The position numbers and the translations under genes are program-made. Positions 42,004 to 55,329 of a DNA stretch of 64,000 nucleotides are shown here, piece after piece; the first letter of the stretch is position 1; every line of letters starts with the position of its first letter. Source of the DNA: Gossypium raimondii (lineage: Eukaryota; Streptophyta; Magnoliopsida; Malvales; Malvaceae); the NCBI RefSeq assembly GCF_025698545.1, contig NC_068569.1, positions 2,170,001 through 2,234,000 on the forward strand, written 5' to 3'. The notes under the pieces are model-generated. The model made no database searches. It had not been told where the DNA came from and saw only the letters and a list, made by a program, of their open reading frames with translations.

Positions 42004-45000
42004 GGTTAGGTATGTTAATAAGGTGGTTTTATTAGCAAGGGTGAAAGGGTATTGGGAAAGAGGAATATGAGAGGAAAGGGGGAGAAGGGTAATGGTGAAT
42101 GGGGAAGGGAAGGGGGGAGGAGGGAGACGATAAATAAGGAAGCGAAGATAGGTGGAAGGGCATTGAAAAAGCTGATTTGATGATTTCTAAACCGTCCATT
42201 TTGCTTATTTTCATTACTACCAGTCACGTCCGCCTTTATTTTAGCAACCCATATAAGCCCCCATAGACCCTTCCCAAGTTCCCCACACTTTTTTTTGCCC
42301 TTTATTTTTCCTTTTCTCTCTCACTCTTCACGTGTCTTATTGCCCACATTCTTTTCTTCTATTTTTACGTTTACGTCGGAAAATTTGGTCAGAGTTGACT
42401 AAATTATTAATAAATTTATATTTTGAATATTAAATTTTAAAAATTTTAAAAATAGTGATTAAATTATTTGAAAGTTTTCATTTAAGTTAATGGTATATTA
42501 ATTTTTTTTTAAAAAAGCTTGGCTAGCAAGCTCCAAGCATCAATTGGGTGATTGGTATGATGGATTAATACCCATCGATGAGTAGAAGAACATGTTTTTA
42601 AATCCAAGTCAATCTAACAATTAATATCAAAGATTGGAAAATAGAGTTTTTTAGATTTTAGTTCGCAAATTCATGATATTCAAAATTATTTTATTGAAAA
42701 AAAATTGAATTGTAAAAGAAAAGGAGAATGAAAACTTTTTATTAGTACAGTGGTACAAATAGAGAATATCATAAAATATCGATTTTAACAAATTCAATGA
42801 CTTAAATAAAAATTTTGAATAGTTCAATGACCATTTCATATCTTTTGAAGTTGAATGACCAAAACTTAAACTTATTAATAATTTAATAATTTGGAGTGAA
42901 ATTCACCATACTAGACTACCTTGCATTTAGTACATGGATGATAAATTAATCCTTTATCTCGTATATGTATATATGCATATAAAAGTTTTAAATTATTGGT
43001 GGTTTTAAATTTTGATGAAAGTGTTTTCCTGGGAATATGTAGTTGTTTTCTATTTAAAAATTGTAAATATTTTAGGATGTAGTTTCTATAAGAAAACTGA
43101 TTAAGTTTTTCAAAGATATATTATATAAAATATTTAAAAGATAATAATATTTGTGATTTTTTTCGATGTTATAAGTAGATAGTTAAGATAAATATAGAAG
43201 ATAGACTAAAGATAATAGATAAATTTGATTGCTTTTTTTAAGCAATAAATTTGATTATTATCATTTAAATTAGATTTTATTTTTAAAATATTTTTATATA
43301 AGCTTGTGTGGGTGTTAGATTGACACTAACTCGATAACCATTTTTAAAAATATTAAAGAATTACATCCGTCTCACATAATAATAGTTTGTTATTTGCATA
43401 AATAATAATAATAATAGGATATTTCCTACCTTATGAGATTTAGATTTAATTATGTGTGAATTTTATTTAAATTTTAGTCCGTTATATTTTGTATAAAACT
43501 ATATGTAATTATAATATATTATTTATGTTTGGTTTCAACTTATTGAAATGATTGTAAGATTTAAAAAGGTGTCGCGAAAAAAGAAAAGTTTTCAAAAAAG
43601 TGATCCATCGTTAAAAGGTGTAGACCAAACTTGATTGGAAATTTGCCCTGTGAAAATGAAGTTAGAAAATATGAGCATGTTATGAGAGAATTATCCTGTG
43701 ATTGACTAAAAAGAATTTCACCTAATAAATAGAGTTTTTGTTTGGTATTTAAATGATATCCATTCAAATTTTATATTTATTTATTTATATTGTACTTGAT
43801 GAGTATTTGTTCTACTGTGCCCCTTAATTCATTCACATATATATATATAATATACGATTCACTGATGTGACGTGTTAGAGGTAATTAGGTGTAATGCGTG
43901 ATGACATGTAACTCCCTTAAGGGTTACATGTGTCTTAAATATTCTTAAAAAAAAGTAAAACCATAAAAATAACGAGCGAATTCTTCAAATTGGTAGCGGA
44001 GAGCCAACATATCAAGCATTTTATATTATTTGTATAACAATATTGATTAAAAAAAACTAAATATGATATTTATAAACAAAATGGGATCTCACCATTTATA
44101 TGGAGAATCAAAACTTTAAACATAAAAGATCTACCCTTGCTTCTTCCACTCGAGTACTTGTCAAGGTAAAATGACAAAAATGTTCTTTGAGTTTTGTGTG
44201 ATTCCTTTTTAGAAGTTTTGATTTTGTTGCGCAGGGTTTTTATTTTATTTTATTTTTGAGTGAAAGAGATTTTCTGCATTGATTGTTTTCGAATTTGAAT
44301 CAAAGGAAATGTTTTTTTTTTTTTAATTCTTAAATGTTGTGCTTGTCGATCTTTCATTTTGTTTTATTTATGATTTTCACTACTGTAATGATTTTTATTT
44401 ATAAATTGCGGTTCATGAATGCATATATTTATTTTATATTAAATTATTATAATTGTTTGGATATATAATATAACAGTATAAAATATAAAATGGTACTGAT
44501 TCAATAATGTTATTAATAGTTTATAAAATTGAATCAAATCAAAATTTTGTATATAAAATTACATAAAATTAAAATTTATTAGATAAAAATTCATATATAA
44601 TTTTGATAATTACCCTATTTGGAGTCCTTGGTCTCCTTTTGCTCGGGCTTACTGTTTAATTTCTATAGAATGAAATGATCAGTTGCAAAAAAAAAAAAAT
44701 CTACCCATGCTTGGATATTACAAATTATACCCAGAACTAGTTATATTTAAGCCCAAAGCAAAGCAAGGTCCAAAAGCCCAAATAATAGAAAAACTTAGTT
44801 GCTACTATGTCCAAGAGCCCAAAAGTAAGTTGTTTCTTGTTTGTTACCACAACTGGAGGCAGACATAATTTAAGCATACAAACCCTAGAGATAAAAGGCC
44901 TGAAACCTTTTTTACTCTCAACTCAGTTGCTAGTTAGGCTAAAATCTGATGCCACTCAGGTCACCATTGCACGAGTATGAGCCTAAGCTCCAACACCACA

Positions 45001-45025
45001 AATATTATTTCATACATAAAAGCCG

Positions 45026-45276
45026 CATTTAGTAACTGAGAAAAGATTGTATGAAATTGTGATTCTATGTCATTCTTATCACTTTTCAATAACAGAATGA
45101 TAAATTAGATTTTTTTTCTCCTAATTTTTAGCATTTTTAGTTGGATTTAAATTATTTTTAAGAGGAAAAAACTGAAAATCTGATTTGTCATTCTACTATT
45201 AGAAAAAGATAAGAATGACTTGAAATCACAGTTTTATACAATTTTTTCTCTTAGTAACTTGAGTTTCTAAATAACC
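45026..45276. mobile_element. MITE-like fold-back element
   Basis: The arm at about 45026-45114 is the imperfect reverse complement of about 45174-45276, over roughly 85-100 bases, separated by about 60 bases. It has no coding capacity and could form a long hairpin. The size and structure fit a miniature inverted-repeat transposable element. The ends and target duplication are not resolved, so the superfamily is unknown. Confidence 0.72.
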
Positions 45277-45363
45277 AACCGAGAAAAAGATAAGAGTGAC
45301 GTAAAATCATAGTTTCATACAATTTTTTCTCTTAGTAACTTGAGTTTCTAAATAACCAACCGA
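45202..45363 (+). repeat. 81-bp tandem duplication of the MITE right arm
   Basis: Positions 45202-45282 and 45283-45363 repeat with a few substitutions (for example AAGAATGACT versus AAGAGTGACG). The right inverted-repeat arm is therefore present twice. Confidence 0.88.
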
Positions 45364-48300
45364 GAAATTAGGAACAGATAAAAGTCTACCATCAATAAAA
45401 GCGAACAGAATTGACTATTTTCGATGTATTATAGCTTTCTATTTGACTATTCCTATGGTGAAATAATGAAAGCTTGACCTCGTTAAGCAACTAATCGAAG
45501 CAATTATGATTTGTAATTTCGACACTTGATCTTTCACTTTTTGCCATGTTTTTTTTCCTTAAAGTAACACAAGTCATTCATAAACAGATTTTCTTTTTTC
45601 TTTTTTTTTTCACTATTTTCTTCACTTTGTATGCCCTACATGTTTATAAGATTAAGACCGCAACATTCGTTGAACCAAATTATGATTATAACAGCCCGGC
45701 ATGGAGAGTTCTTAAGAGAGAATCCCCTCATCTTTGTTTTTAATAAAAAAGCAGCATAATTTATGTTTTGCCTTAACAATAAAATAAAAACAGAGAACCA
45801 ACCCTTAAGATCATGATTATCAGTATAATTGACTGTGGTAGGTCCAATATTTAAAGAGGGACCCTTCTCTTTGTTGCACGAAATCAGACTATAAGATACT
45901 ACCCAATTCACCACTTGCCTGTCTGCCAACTCCTTGTTTTGCTTCATAGCTGGTATCATCATGTTAATAATGCTTTACCATTGCTTTTTCCCTCGTCGGG
46001 TTGCGATTTTTATGGACGTAGAGAACGACCAAACACGACGACCGGAGAAGAGAGGCATAGACCCATAATACAGATCAAATTAAAACAACTTTTGCACAAG
46101 ATTTCCTGCTTTCTCTCTCCAATCTTCCTATGGGTCCAGACAGCTAATTGGTTTAACAAAATAAAAATATAAAAGAAAATTTGGGAAGACAAAGTATATT
46201 GTCTTGATGTGAAGCTTGACAACGTTAAAAAAAAAACCCATTGATGTTGCACACATGTAATGTCCTATATCTTCTTCAATACTTTGCATATTTTAATGAA
46301 CAGTTGACAATTTTTTTCACTCTCTGCAATATTTTCTAATGCGTTCGTTTTACTTCGATAGGTTAAAGATAAGACCTACTAGTACAAAAATTATTAATTT
46401 ATTGATGACTTTTCTTAATGTGTACCTACTGGATCAAATATAAACCGACCCTTATAATTATGAGGTAAAATTCTTGTATAATTTGACAGTTGATAAGACT
46501 TGAACAGATTGAAAACAAATAATCAAGAATAAAATAACTGGTGCATTGATGATAACATGAAAAGTTAACTGATAGAAGTTATTTTTCTTTGAGTTAGATA
46601 TAGATAGCACTAGTCCAAGTATTAATCTATTTTCTCGAGAAAAAGGGAAGGGAAAGTGGTAGAAGAAACAGTGAAAGTAACGACCTAGGTAGGGGCAACT
46701 GGGCCATGGATAATAATCCTTTCATTAATTCTCTAGTCTACTATTTTCGTTCAAGTTATGAAAAGATATATCCCCTTTAATTTGGTCCCTCATCAAACGA
46801 GCAATAGTCCACACAAACTCCCAAGTAATAACCAATCCTATCGTGCCATGTCATCTTGCCACGCATGCATGACACCCACGTGACCCACCATTTCCCTCTA
46901 TCAAGTCTCAACCCAAATTCTACAATATGAATCTCACCCATTTTCAACTAGACTCTTGAAACATCGATAAATAAGGAAAAATGCAAAAAAAAATAAAAAT
47001 AAAAAGGTTATCATTTCTAAATTAAATTGAGGATGGACCAATATGAAAGCATATATAGCGTAATAACGAAACAAAGATGATTTGGGGGGGGGGGGGGATG
47101 AAAAGAGTTAATAAAGAAGCAATGGGGATTGGGGGGATGCTCATGCTAGGCCTTCACGCTTGCCTCCCACATACACCGTAATGGAACAAATAGTTGGGTG
47201 TCGGTCTTAGATTATGGAAGAAAAAAAATAAAAGGTAAAAATAAAAGGGATAAGGTTTGAAAAAGAAGCAAAAAGGACAGGTGAAATAATGGGTAAATAA
47301 TCATGTTGGGATTACCAAAAGACTGGGGTTCCATGAAAGGTGGGAAAAAAACAAAAGGGTAAAAGTGAAGATTGCATGGCATTTGATCCAAGACTTTGGG
47401 TCATTATATTTTGGTGTTTTTGTGGTTGAAATTTTCATATAAAAAACAATACCAGCGAAAGCTTAATGTATATTATATTATGTTGTCACAAAGTTCATCG
47501 TAATTAACTCATTTTGATAATAATTAGAATATCGTTATTTTACCATTTAAATTATATTATTTTAAAAATATTTTTATATCTTTTATATTAAAACTAAAAA
47601 TAAACAAATTTAAACATAAAATATTATGATTTTGAATATTTTAAAACTTATCATTTTAACAAAAATCTCATTTATTTTTTATAAATTTATTTTATTTCAA
47701 TCATACCATGATTCTTAATAAATACAGTTGGATTAGATAGCCTTGTTTGTTTTAATAAAATTCAACAATGCATTATCAGCTTAAATCAAATCAATGGATC
47801 AAAAGTCGCATTGATAAATCATTCAAAAATAATTTTCTTAATATACTTTTGCGAATGTTAATAGTTTTCAAGACAGTATTGGGTGAATTGAGTCACACGT
47901 CACAGCTCACAACGAAGTGAAGATTTTTTATTTTAAAAAAATGATCTAATTTTTCTACGATCACTTCCATTGATTTATTAAAAGAAAAAAGATTAATGGC
48001 TATGATTGAAACATATCAAATATCAGAATCTGTTGTTTTCTGTTCGTCGTTTATTAACCTGTCCATAATCAACGTGAATTTTTTTTTTGGAGTATGGGTT
48101 CGGTGCATCAACAGCTAGAAAATATAACAATATATGAAACAAATGGTTTTGACTTACAAAACATTTTAGTTGCAAATGTTTTCTCTCTTTTTTAATAGCT
48201 TATCCACTAAGAAAACCTTGAAAAATATAAATAAATATATGGTAAAAAGACAAAACAAGTTGAAAATTATAAATAAAATAAAATTCTGTTAGCGCCGTCA

Positions 48301-49361
48301 TAAGAAAACGGCGAGAATGGAAATAAGGAGACGGGCGCGAATACCACGTCAACAATCCGTGAGATGCTGACAGTATTTGGAAGGAATGGAAAAGAAAATT
48401 CCGTGAGTGAGGGTCAGATCACCAACACACACACCAAATCAAAAGTCCAGCTAGGCAGAGCCTTCCAATTTTGCCAGCCTTAACCCAGCTGTGATGGGCC
48501 CCTTCTTTTTTTCTCCTCGATATTAAAACTCCTTTTCTCCTCAATTTATCATCTCTTTCTTTTTCTGATATCATTTTCATTTAATTTTGCCAACTGGTGC
48601 TTCAAAAACACTCCTTAAAGTTAATTTCAAGAATTTAATGTACTGGAAATTCAACATTAGTCTCTTATCAATACTCATTAATGAATTTTTTAAGGAGTTA
48701 TTGATGATATAAATAAAATAGAACATTATTTTTAATGAATATTAGAATGATAAATTTTGGTATTGATCAACATTTATTTAAAAATATTTTTTTATAAATT
48801 TTATAAAAAATTCGATAATTTGTTTTTACTCAGGGATGTATTTTTACTTAGTAAAAATTCTAGAATTTATGTGAGTAGACTATCAATCATACATCCTTGC
48901 TTTGCCCACTTGTGGATTAGTTGCAACAATTTAATTCACGTAATTCATAATGGTGAAACATAATTATTTCTTTATCTAAAAGTACCAATAAACTTCCTAA
49001 TTCGCGGGTCAAATCACAGTCCAAATCGTCGAGAAAATCAACCAAATTCCTTTTATCGCTTTTTTTTTCCCCGCGAGAACAAACAAACTAAAGCCGACCA
49101 ATACAAAGCCCCAAAAACCACCAAACATGCTACAATGTCTATAACAAAACACTGAAAGTTGCTAAAGAGACAGACAAGAGGAAGTGAAAAACATTAGAGG
49201 AGGTTTTGCTGTAGAGCCGACTTCCAGACTTTTCACAGTTCAGCCCATAAGCTTAGATGTTTACGAAGCTCTTCACTGTCTACGGCGTTCATTTCGAGCT
49301 ACCTTTGTTCTTTTAAACCAAAGTCCCACCCAAAATTCTCTTCAATCACTTGTTTTGTACG

Positions 49362-51496
49362 ATGGATCCATGCCCATTTGTTCGTTTAATCGTCGAATCA
49401 TTGGCTTTGAAACTCCCACAAGCCACCAAACCAGCCGGTTCCGGCGTTTACCCCACGACGACGCCGTGTTTTTGCAAATTGAGACTCAAAAACTTCCCCT
49501 CTCAAACAGCTTTGTTGCCTCTCAGCAGCAGCTCCGGTGATTCCCCTCCTGAATCCTCCACTTCGGCCGCCGGTTTCCACCTCGATGCTCTGACTCTCCG
49601 GCGTTTATCCGGCAAGCCTGTCACGCTACGTATCGAAGTCTACACTGGGCGGATGGGCCACACGTGCGGCGTCAGCAGTGGGAAGCTGGTGGGTCGGGTT
49701 CAGGTCACCCTCGACTTGGGTGTGTCACAAGCCACGCCTTCCGTGTTCCAAAATGGGTGGATGAAACTGGGTAACGAACCGGAAAAGCCAACCGCTAAGC
49801 TCCACTTAACGGTCAAGTCTGAACCAGATCCCCGGTTCGTTTTCCAATTCGGCGGTGAACCGGAATGTAGCCCCGTCGTGTTTCAAATTCAAGGCAACAT
49901 TAGACAACCCGTCTTCAGCTGCAAATTTAGCGCCGATCGTTCAAGATCTCGGTAACTTCCTCCGTTTCCTTTTTCATTTTTCAATACGGTTCATTTCAGT
50001 GAGTTTCACACTTCCATTGCCATGGAGTTGGGTCTCCGTTACTGTTAGCCATCTGTGATTGTCGCTTCTGCTTTAGTAATTGTAGCAATAATTTGCACGA
50101 ACATGTCCAAGTTACCCAACAACACTAGTTTACAGCACCTTATCTAATTTTCCTTGTTTTTTTTCGGGTCTTTAAAGATTTAACATGAAAATTAATAGAT
50201 CAACGCCAAATTGTTGATGGAAAAGTCTGTCTTCTTCCATCTGAGTACAGGTTGGCTCTGGCATTATCCATTTTTGAAATATTGGCTTTAATTGAAACTT
50301 TAATGAATGGAATTTCATGGAAATGAAAAGAACCTTAGATTAGTTGACCTGACCTGACCTGACCTGACCTTTAGCATTCAAACAAAAGGTACAGAATCTG
50401 ATAAGGTTTTGCTTTGGTATGAATATCACAGCCAAAATGGGCATTTCTGGGCTAATTACATGTTTGATCTCTCCTTTGTCACTGCTTGTTTCTTTATGAC
50501 AGCATTTCTGGGCTAATTTACATGTTCAACTATCAATGCAGTTATCATATTCCCTTGAAGAACTCTGTGTCAACTTTCAATTTTATTAGAAAACTGTCTG
50601 CCTGAGAATAAAATCTCTTTTTAATGATACTTGAAAGTAAAATAATAGTGTGCTAGTTGATGTCAAACGGACAATTCCCTTCCATATCTCCCTAACTGTC
50701 ACCTTTGGTTCTCTCCCATGTGCTCAAATATTTGATTGGCAGTTTTTATTTTCCCATTTGATGGAATCATGTTTAGTTTAATTAGATTTTCTTTTTCAAA
50801 TTTAATTTTTTATACGATTGTTTGACCAGATCTCTACCGCCAGATTTTAGCAACAAGAATAGAGGATGGATGAGAACATTTTCAGGTGAAAAGGAAAGGC
50901 AAGGAAGGGAGAGGAAGGGGTGGATGATAATGATACATGATCTATCAGGCTCTCCTGTTGCAGCTGCTTCAATGATCACTCCATTTGTACCCTCTCCGGG
51001 GTCGGACCGTGTTTCCAGATCGAACCCTGGTGCATGGCTAATTCTCCGCCCAAACGGCTTCTCCGTCAGCAGCTGGAAACCATGGGGTCGTCTAGAGGCA
51101 TGGCGTGAACGAGGCCCTATCGATGGCTTAGGCTACAAGTTTGAACTTGTCACTGAAAATGGCCCTAACAATGGAATCCCAATTGCTGAAGCTACAATGA
51201 GTATCAAAAAGGGTGGCCAATTTTGTATAGATAGGAGAGTATCAAGAGACCCCTCAGCATTGAGTTTAAGGTCACCGGTTAAAGGATTCGTGATGGGTGC
51301 CACCGTCGAAGGCGAAGGAAAAGTTAGCAAACCAGTGGTACAAGTTGGGATGCAACATGTGACATGTATGGCTGATGCTGCACTGTTTATCGCACTATCA
51401 GCTGCCATTGATCTTAGCATGGATGCTTGCCAACTTTTCTCACGTAAACTCAGGAAGGAGCTTTGCCATGATCATGAACATGATTCTTTCTCTTAA
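49362..51496 (+). CDS. DUF1005 family protein (418 aa)
   Basis: Two exons, 49362-49951 and 50830-51496, joined in phase 2 (ending RSRS|R.SLPPDF). The start MDPCPFVRL is the hallmark N-terminus of plant DUF1005 proteins, so the ATG at 49362 is preferred. Conserved blocks visible are PCFCKLRL near residue 40, VYTGRMG, DLSGSPVAAASMITPFVPS, GAWLILRP, WKPWGRLEAWRERG, GYKFELV and a C-terminal QHVTCMADAALFIALSAAIDLSMDAC. The family includes an abiotic-stress-linked member in Arabidopsis (ASG1); the biochemical role is unknown. Exon 1 is notably GC-richer than its surroundings. The intron holds a five-unit TGACC repeat at 50345-50369. The gene is complete with no defects. Confidence 0.93.
50345..50369 (+). 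repeat. (TGACC)5 microsatellite in the DUF1005 intron
   Basis: Five uninterrupted 5-base units; likely polymorphic. Confidence 0.9.
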
Positions 51497-51637
51497 AAAA
51501 CCCCTAATTCACTACAAATTTCCCTTCTTTTCAGTCCTTAATTATTTACTTTTTTCCCCTCATATATATTTTTTTATTCAAAGCTTTTTCTTTTGTATGA
51601 GGGTGTGCCTGTTGATCATCTGAGTTTTTTATCTTTT

Positions 51638-51669
<32 letters not shown>

Positions 51670-54084
51670 TTCAACACAAAATACAGGGAACATTTCTTTG
51701 ATTTGTTGTTGGGTTCATACCTTACAGACCTGAAATTGTATAGATAAAAAAGAATTCAATTGTTTCATTGTTTTGTTCATGCTTTTTACCTTTTCATTCC
51801 TTACTTCCATCGAACAGCTTTTATCTTTATGAACTATTGAATCTACTTTATGGCTAATTCAAGTTTCTATTTTGTACTTCAAGCCTTCACTTTTATTTTG
51901 TGTACCCTCGGCTCTCCATTATCATGATCCCCTTTCTCTCATTCTTATCATTGTGTTTCTAAGGCTTCTTAAATACATCAATTAATTGCATTTACTTTAC
52001 GTTGTTTGAAATATATAATTAATGTATAAATATTAGGCTTAATCAGTATCTAAATTTTTTTTAATGTGATATTTGTGTCTTTTTGTTCAACCTGGTATCA
52101 ATGTATAACAAAAATGTATATAATTTGGAATCAAAAGTTAATTATGTTAACTTTTTAATATTTAATTTGAGTTTTAGAATTAATGATATTAATAATTAAC
52201 TTTCATCGAATCAATCCTAAAACTGGAAAATATCTCATCTATTTGATTATATTTAACCAACTAAACACAATTAACATGATGAATAATTAAACCCTAAAAA
52301 TATTGTTAAAGTATTTATACAGCAACGAGAAACACGGTGAATGTACAATAAGTAATAGGCTATTGTGCAAAAGAAACTGGGCTAGAGGCTTGGGCCGAAT
52401 GATTGATAAGAAAGACTAAGGTTGGAAAAGGGAGCAGCTTTTTTGTAGAATATTTTGTTGTTTGGTTATAAATTCGCAGAACGATCCTCGAAAGTTTTGA
52501 AAAACAAAGTTGATTTGTCAATTTATAGTTTTAATAAGAACATTTTGCATCAGCAAAGTAACAGCTATAAAACTAAACAAATCCCATGAACACCTGTTAT
52601 GCGAGTACAAGGTGAAGCTAAAATATTGCTTCAGGATCAGAAACGAATTACAAGTTGTAAGGACTGAAAGCATAATTTAACAAATTTTAAGGGAGGAGAT
52701 GTATTAGTATTGGAGCCAAAGCCCCCACACTAATCCCTTGTCTACACTCCAAATTCAAATAATCCATTTCGATCATCTTCGAACTGACCAATTGACTATT
52801 AACATCCAAGTGTTCCCAAAAAAAGCTTTGGCGGATGAACACCAATACGGTGTGAAGTTATGTTTCGCTTCTCCCACTTTCTCCCTCACTTTCCTCTTTG
52901 GTTTTTCCCCTTTTCATTTTTTACTTTTTTAAACTATCTAGTGAAAAAACAGTCACTGTCACTGTGCTTTCCCCAAAAGTTGTAGCCAGATTTAGTATTT
53001 AATTAATTTGGTTTTCAAGAGGTTGGTTCATTTAGAGATTAGCAATGGATGCGCAAAATTAAGGGTTGAATAAAGTGATTTTGATACTACTGGTTTAGCA
53101 GCCAATGCGATTTCTAATTTGGTTTTCTTTCATCTTTATAATTAAATTATGTTGCTCGGCAACTTATGTCGTCATTATAGTATGGGTTGTAATGCGAAAG
53201 TGACATTATTTACTATTTTTCTCTAAAAGAAAAGAATAGGACTGAGAGTTCTTATAAGCTTCATGTGACTCCACTGTAACTTGATGTGCTATCTGTTTGT
53301 TCTTTTAAGGATAAGGTTAATCTAGTAGTTGACAACATGAGCCCACATTAATCTACATTTGGCAATTGTAATCCAGTGTGGGACTCCCCATGCTTTTCTT
53401 TTTGCGGATCAATTATGATTAGATATTCACCAAAACAAAACCATAATTACAAATGATTTTACCTACCATTGCTTAAACGGCAAACAATCCCCCAAGAAAA
53501 AAAAACAAAAAGACAATCTGGGCCTTTTTCTAAGCAAACAATGCAATGTGTGTGTTTTCTTAAAGAAAATTCAAAGTAGTTATTATGCAATAATCTTGTT
53601 TAACATTTTATATTCAATAACTTATATATTTCCATACATATTATTTTATCAACCAAGTCATAAAATTTAGCAGTCTAAAATGTGTTCCTAAGACTATAGG
53701 CCCATTGGGTATGGGAGTTTGGAGCATTTAGATTCACAAGCGAGCCTAACTGCAGTTGCACAGAAAATCAGAATACGGCAAATGAGACGGACAAGAAATG
53801 AGACAAACGAAATACTGTCTTTTTAATCGGATTTTTTTTCCTTTTTCATTTGGATAGTCAAGATCCGATTATACAAGTATTTCAGTTCTACCTGAATATT
53901 CTATTTATAATCTTTACAATCCCTTTCTGGCTTTCTCAATTACCTCAGCATATCTTACCCATTCAAAGACATATAATATCATATAACAAAGATGTGACTG
54001 AAATCCATGAAGAAACGAATGGGACAATTTGATAACCATCACCAACCTGTTGTGGAACGACAGTAACTTGGTTTGTAATGAGAT
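51497..54084. other. Intergenic region after the DUF1005 gene
   Basis: It begins with the DUF1005 3' UTR, which contains a (GT)n run at about 51644-51669. The remainder is AT-rich without a supported gene. The open frames at 52738-52932 and 53850-54032 have no recognisable domain. Confidence 0.75.
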
Positions 54085-55329
54085 TCATGGAGATGATGAT
54101 GAGGTTAGATTAGCCTCCAAGTTCCCTAGCAATGTCCCGCAAACAAGAGGCTGTGCCGAAGGAATTCTCAGACAACTCAGCCCACTTCCTGGGATTCCAG
54201 AGCACTCTGGTTGTGGTCTTTGCATGTCTCTACCAGGGATGCAATTGAGGGAGAAATCAAAACCGCCATTTCTGATGAATAATTTGGAGCATTCTTGGCT
54301 GAACCCAGAGAAGAAATTGTAGGCAACTGTCAAATTCATGAGGCTCCTTAAGGAACAAACCAAGTCAGGTAGCTCACCAGATAACTGGTTGTGTGCCAAA
54401 TTGAGAACCTCAATGTCATTTAGGCAAGATACTGTGTCTGGCAAATGACCCATCAGCGAGTTGTGGCTCACATCGAAGACTTGCATCTCTGAGAAAAGCC
54501 CAATTCCTTCTGGAATACAACCTGTTAACTTGTTGTTAAGAAGCAAAATCTCCTTCAATTTTGAACTCAAGAGGCCAAAACTAGATGGGATGTTCCCACT
54601 GAATTTGTTGTTAGCCAAGTTTATCACAGAAGCTGGTGAATTTCCCAGATTTTGAGGGATTTCACCCTCGAATTGGTTGTCGTTGAGGAAGATTGCATCG
54701 AGTCCTTTGTTGAATAGATCTTGAGGGACAGGACCCGAGAAGCTGTTGAACCTAAGGTCCAAATAAACAAGATTTGGCATGTATAAAGTGACTGTAGGGA
54801 AAGGACCTGACAAACGATTGTTACTGAGATCCAACTCTTGAAGTGATGAAAGTTCTCTGAAACTGTCGGGAACTGTGCCTGAGAACCTGTTGCTGTTAAG
54901 GTGAAGGATCGAAATATCAGTGAGAACAGAGAGTTCACTAACTAGAGTGCCTAGTAGATTTGCATGGTTGAGATCTATGCCAGCAACGAATGGTTCAGAA
55001 GCCACACCACCTTGGGGATCTGCACAAAACACCCCTTTATAAGAACACACATCTGAGCCAACCCAAGTCTCCAAAATCCGCATTGGGTCATCAGCGATTG
55101 CAGACTTCCATGCTTGGAGAGCAGTGTAAGCACTGCTCAGCTTTGACACTGAAGGGACTGAAGGAGTTGGGGTGTTGCTGCCGATTCCTCCACCAATCCA
55201 AACACCTCCGCCACCAACACCCCCTGCATTACCGATGCCAATGCCAACACCACCGCCCACAGCGATGGCCGCTTCATTTGGAATTATCTGCCAAAGTATA
55301 AAAGCCAGGAGGAGCCAGCTCTTCCCCAT
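54085..55329 (-). CDS. Secreted leucine-rich repeat protein, At4g06744/LRX-like (414 aa)
   Basis: A single-exon gene read on the minus strand. A signal peptide (MGKSWLLLAFILWQII...) is followed by a Gly-rich stretch at about residues 25-50 (GGGVGIGIG, GGVGGGGVWIGGG) and an LRR N-cap region with WVGSDVCSYKGVFC. About nine to ten plant extracellular LRRs follow (for example LHLNSNRFSGTVP, LDLSNNRLSGPFP, LNLAHNQLSGELP), then a Cys-containing cap (SLNCIPG, QPEC). There is no transmembrane helix, kinase, or C-terminal Ser-Pro extensin repeat, so it matches the LRR part of leucine-rich repeat extensins without the extensin tail. Likely located in the cell wall; LRX LRR domains bind RALF peptides, but this is not shown for this subgroup. 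Confidence 0.93.
   Translation of the reverse strand: MGKSWLLLAFILWQIIPNEAAIAVGGGVGIGIGNAGGVGGGGVWIGGGIGSNTPTPSVPSVSKLSSAYTALQAWKSAIADDPMRILETWVGSDVCSYKGVFCADPQGGVASEPFVAGIDLNHANLLGTLVSELSVLTDISILHLNSNRFSGTVPDSFRELSSLQELDLSNNRLSGPFPTVTLYMPNLVYLDLRFNSFSGPVPQDLFNKGLDAIFLNDNQFEGEIPQNLGNSPASVINLANNKFSGNIPSSFGLLSSKLKEILLLNNKLTGCIPEGIGLFSEMQVFDVSHNSLMGHLPDTVSCLNDIEVLNLAHNQLSGELPDLVCSLRSLMNLTVAYNFFSGFSQECSKLFIRNGGFDFSLNCIPGRDMQRPQPECSGIPGSGLSCLRIPSAQPLVCGTLLGNLEANLTSSSSP

Larger units (their letters stand above)
42131..49361. other. Large intergenic region
   Basis: No supported gene in about 7.2 kb. It includes AT-rich sequence, a short near-perfect palindrome at about 43904-43932 (ACATGTAAC.../...GTTACATGT), the MITE-like element near 45.1 kb, a poly-G run at 47084-47097, and the presumed upstream region of the DUF1005 gene. 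A CACGTG-like word near 46877 is too common to assign. Confidence 0.7.

Noticed and set aside
45636-45962. 108-codon minus-strand open frame
   Set aside because: No recognisable domain, overlaps other frames, and lies in AT-rich intergenic DNA.
49398-49580. Minus-strand frame opposite DUF1005 exon 1
   Set aside because: It is a shadow of the GC-richer coding exon on the plus strand.
54029-55301. Plus-strand frames opposite the LRR gene
   Set aside because: They are antisense shadows; the minus-strand frame has signal peptide and LRR structure.
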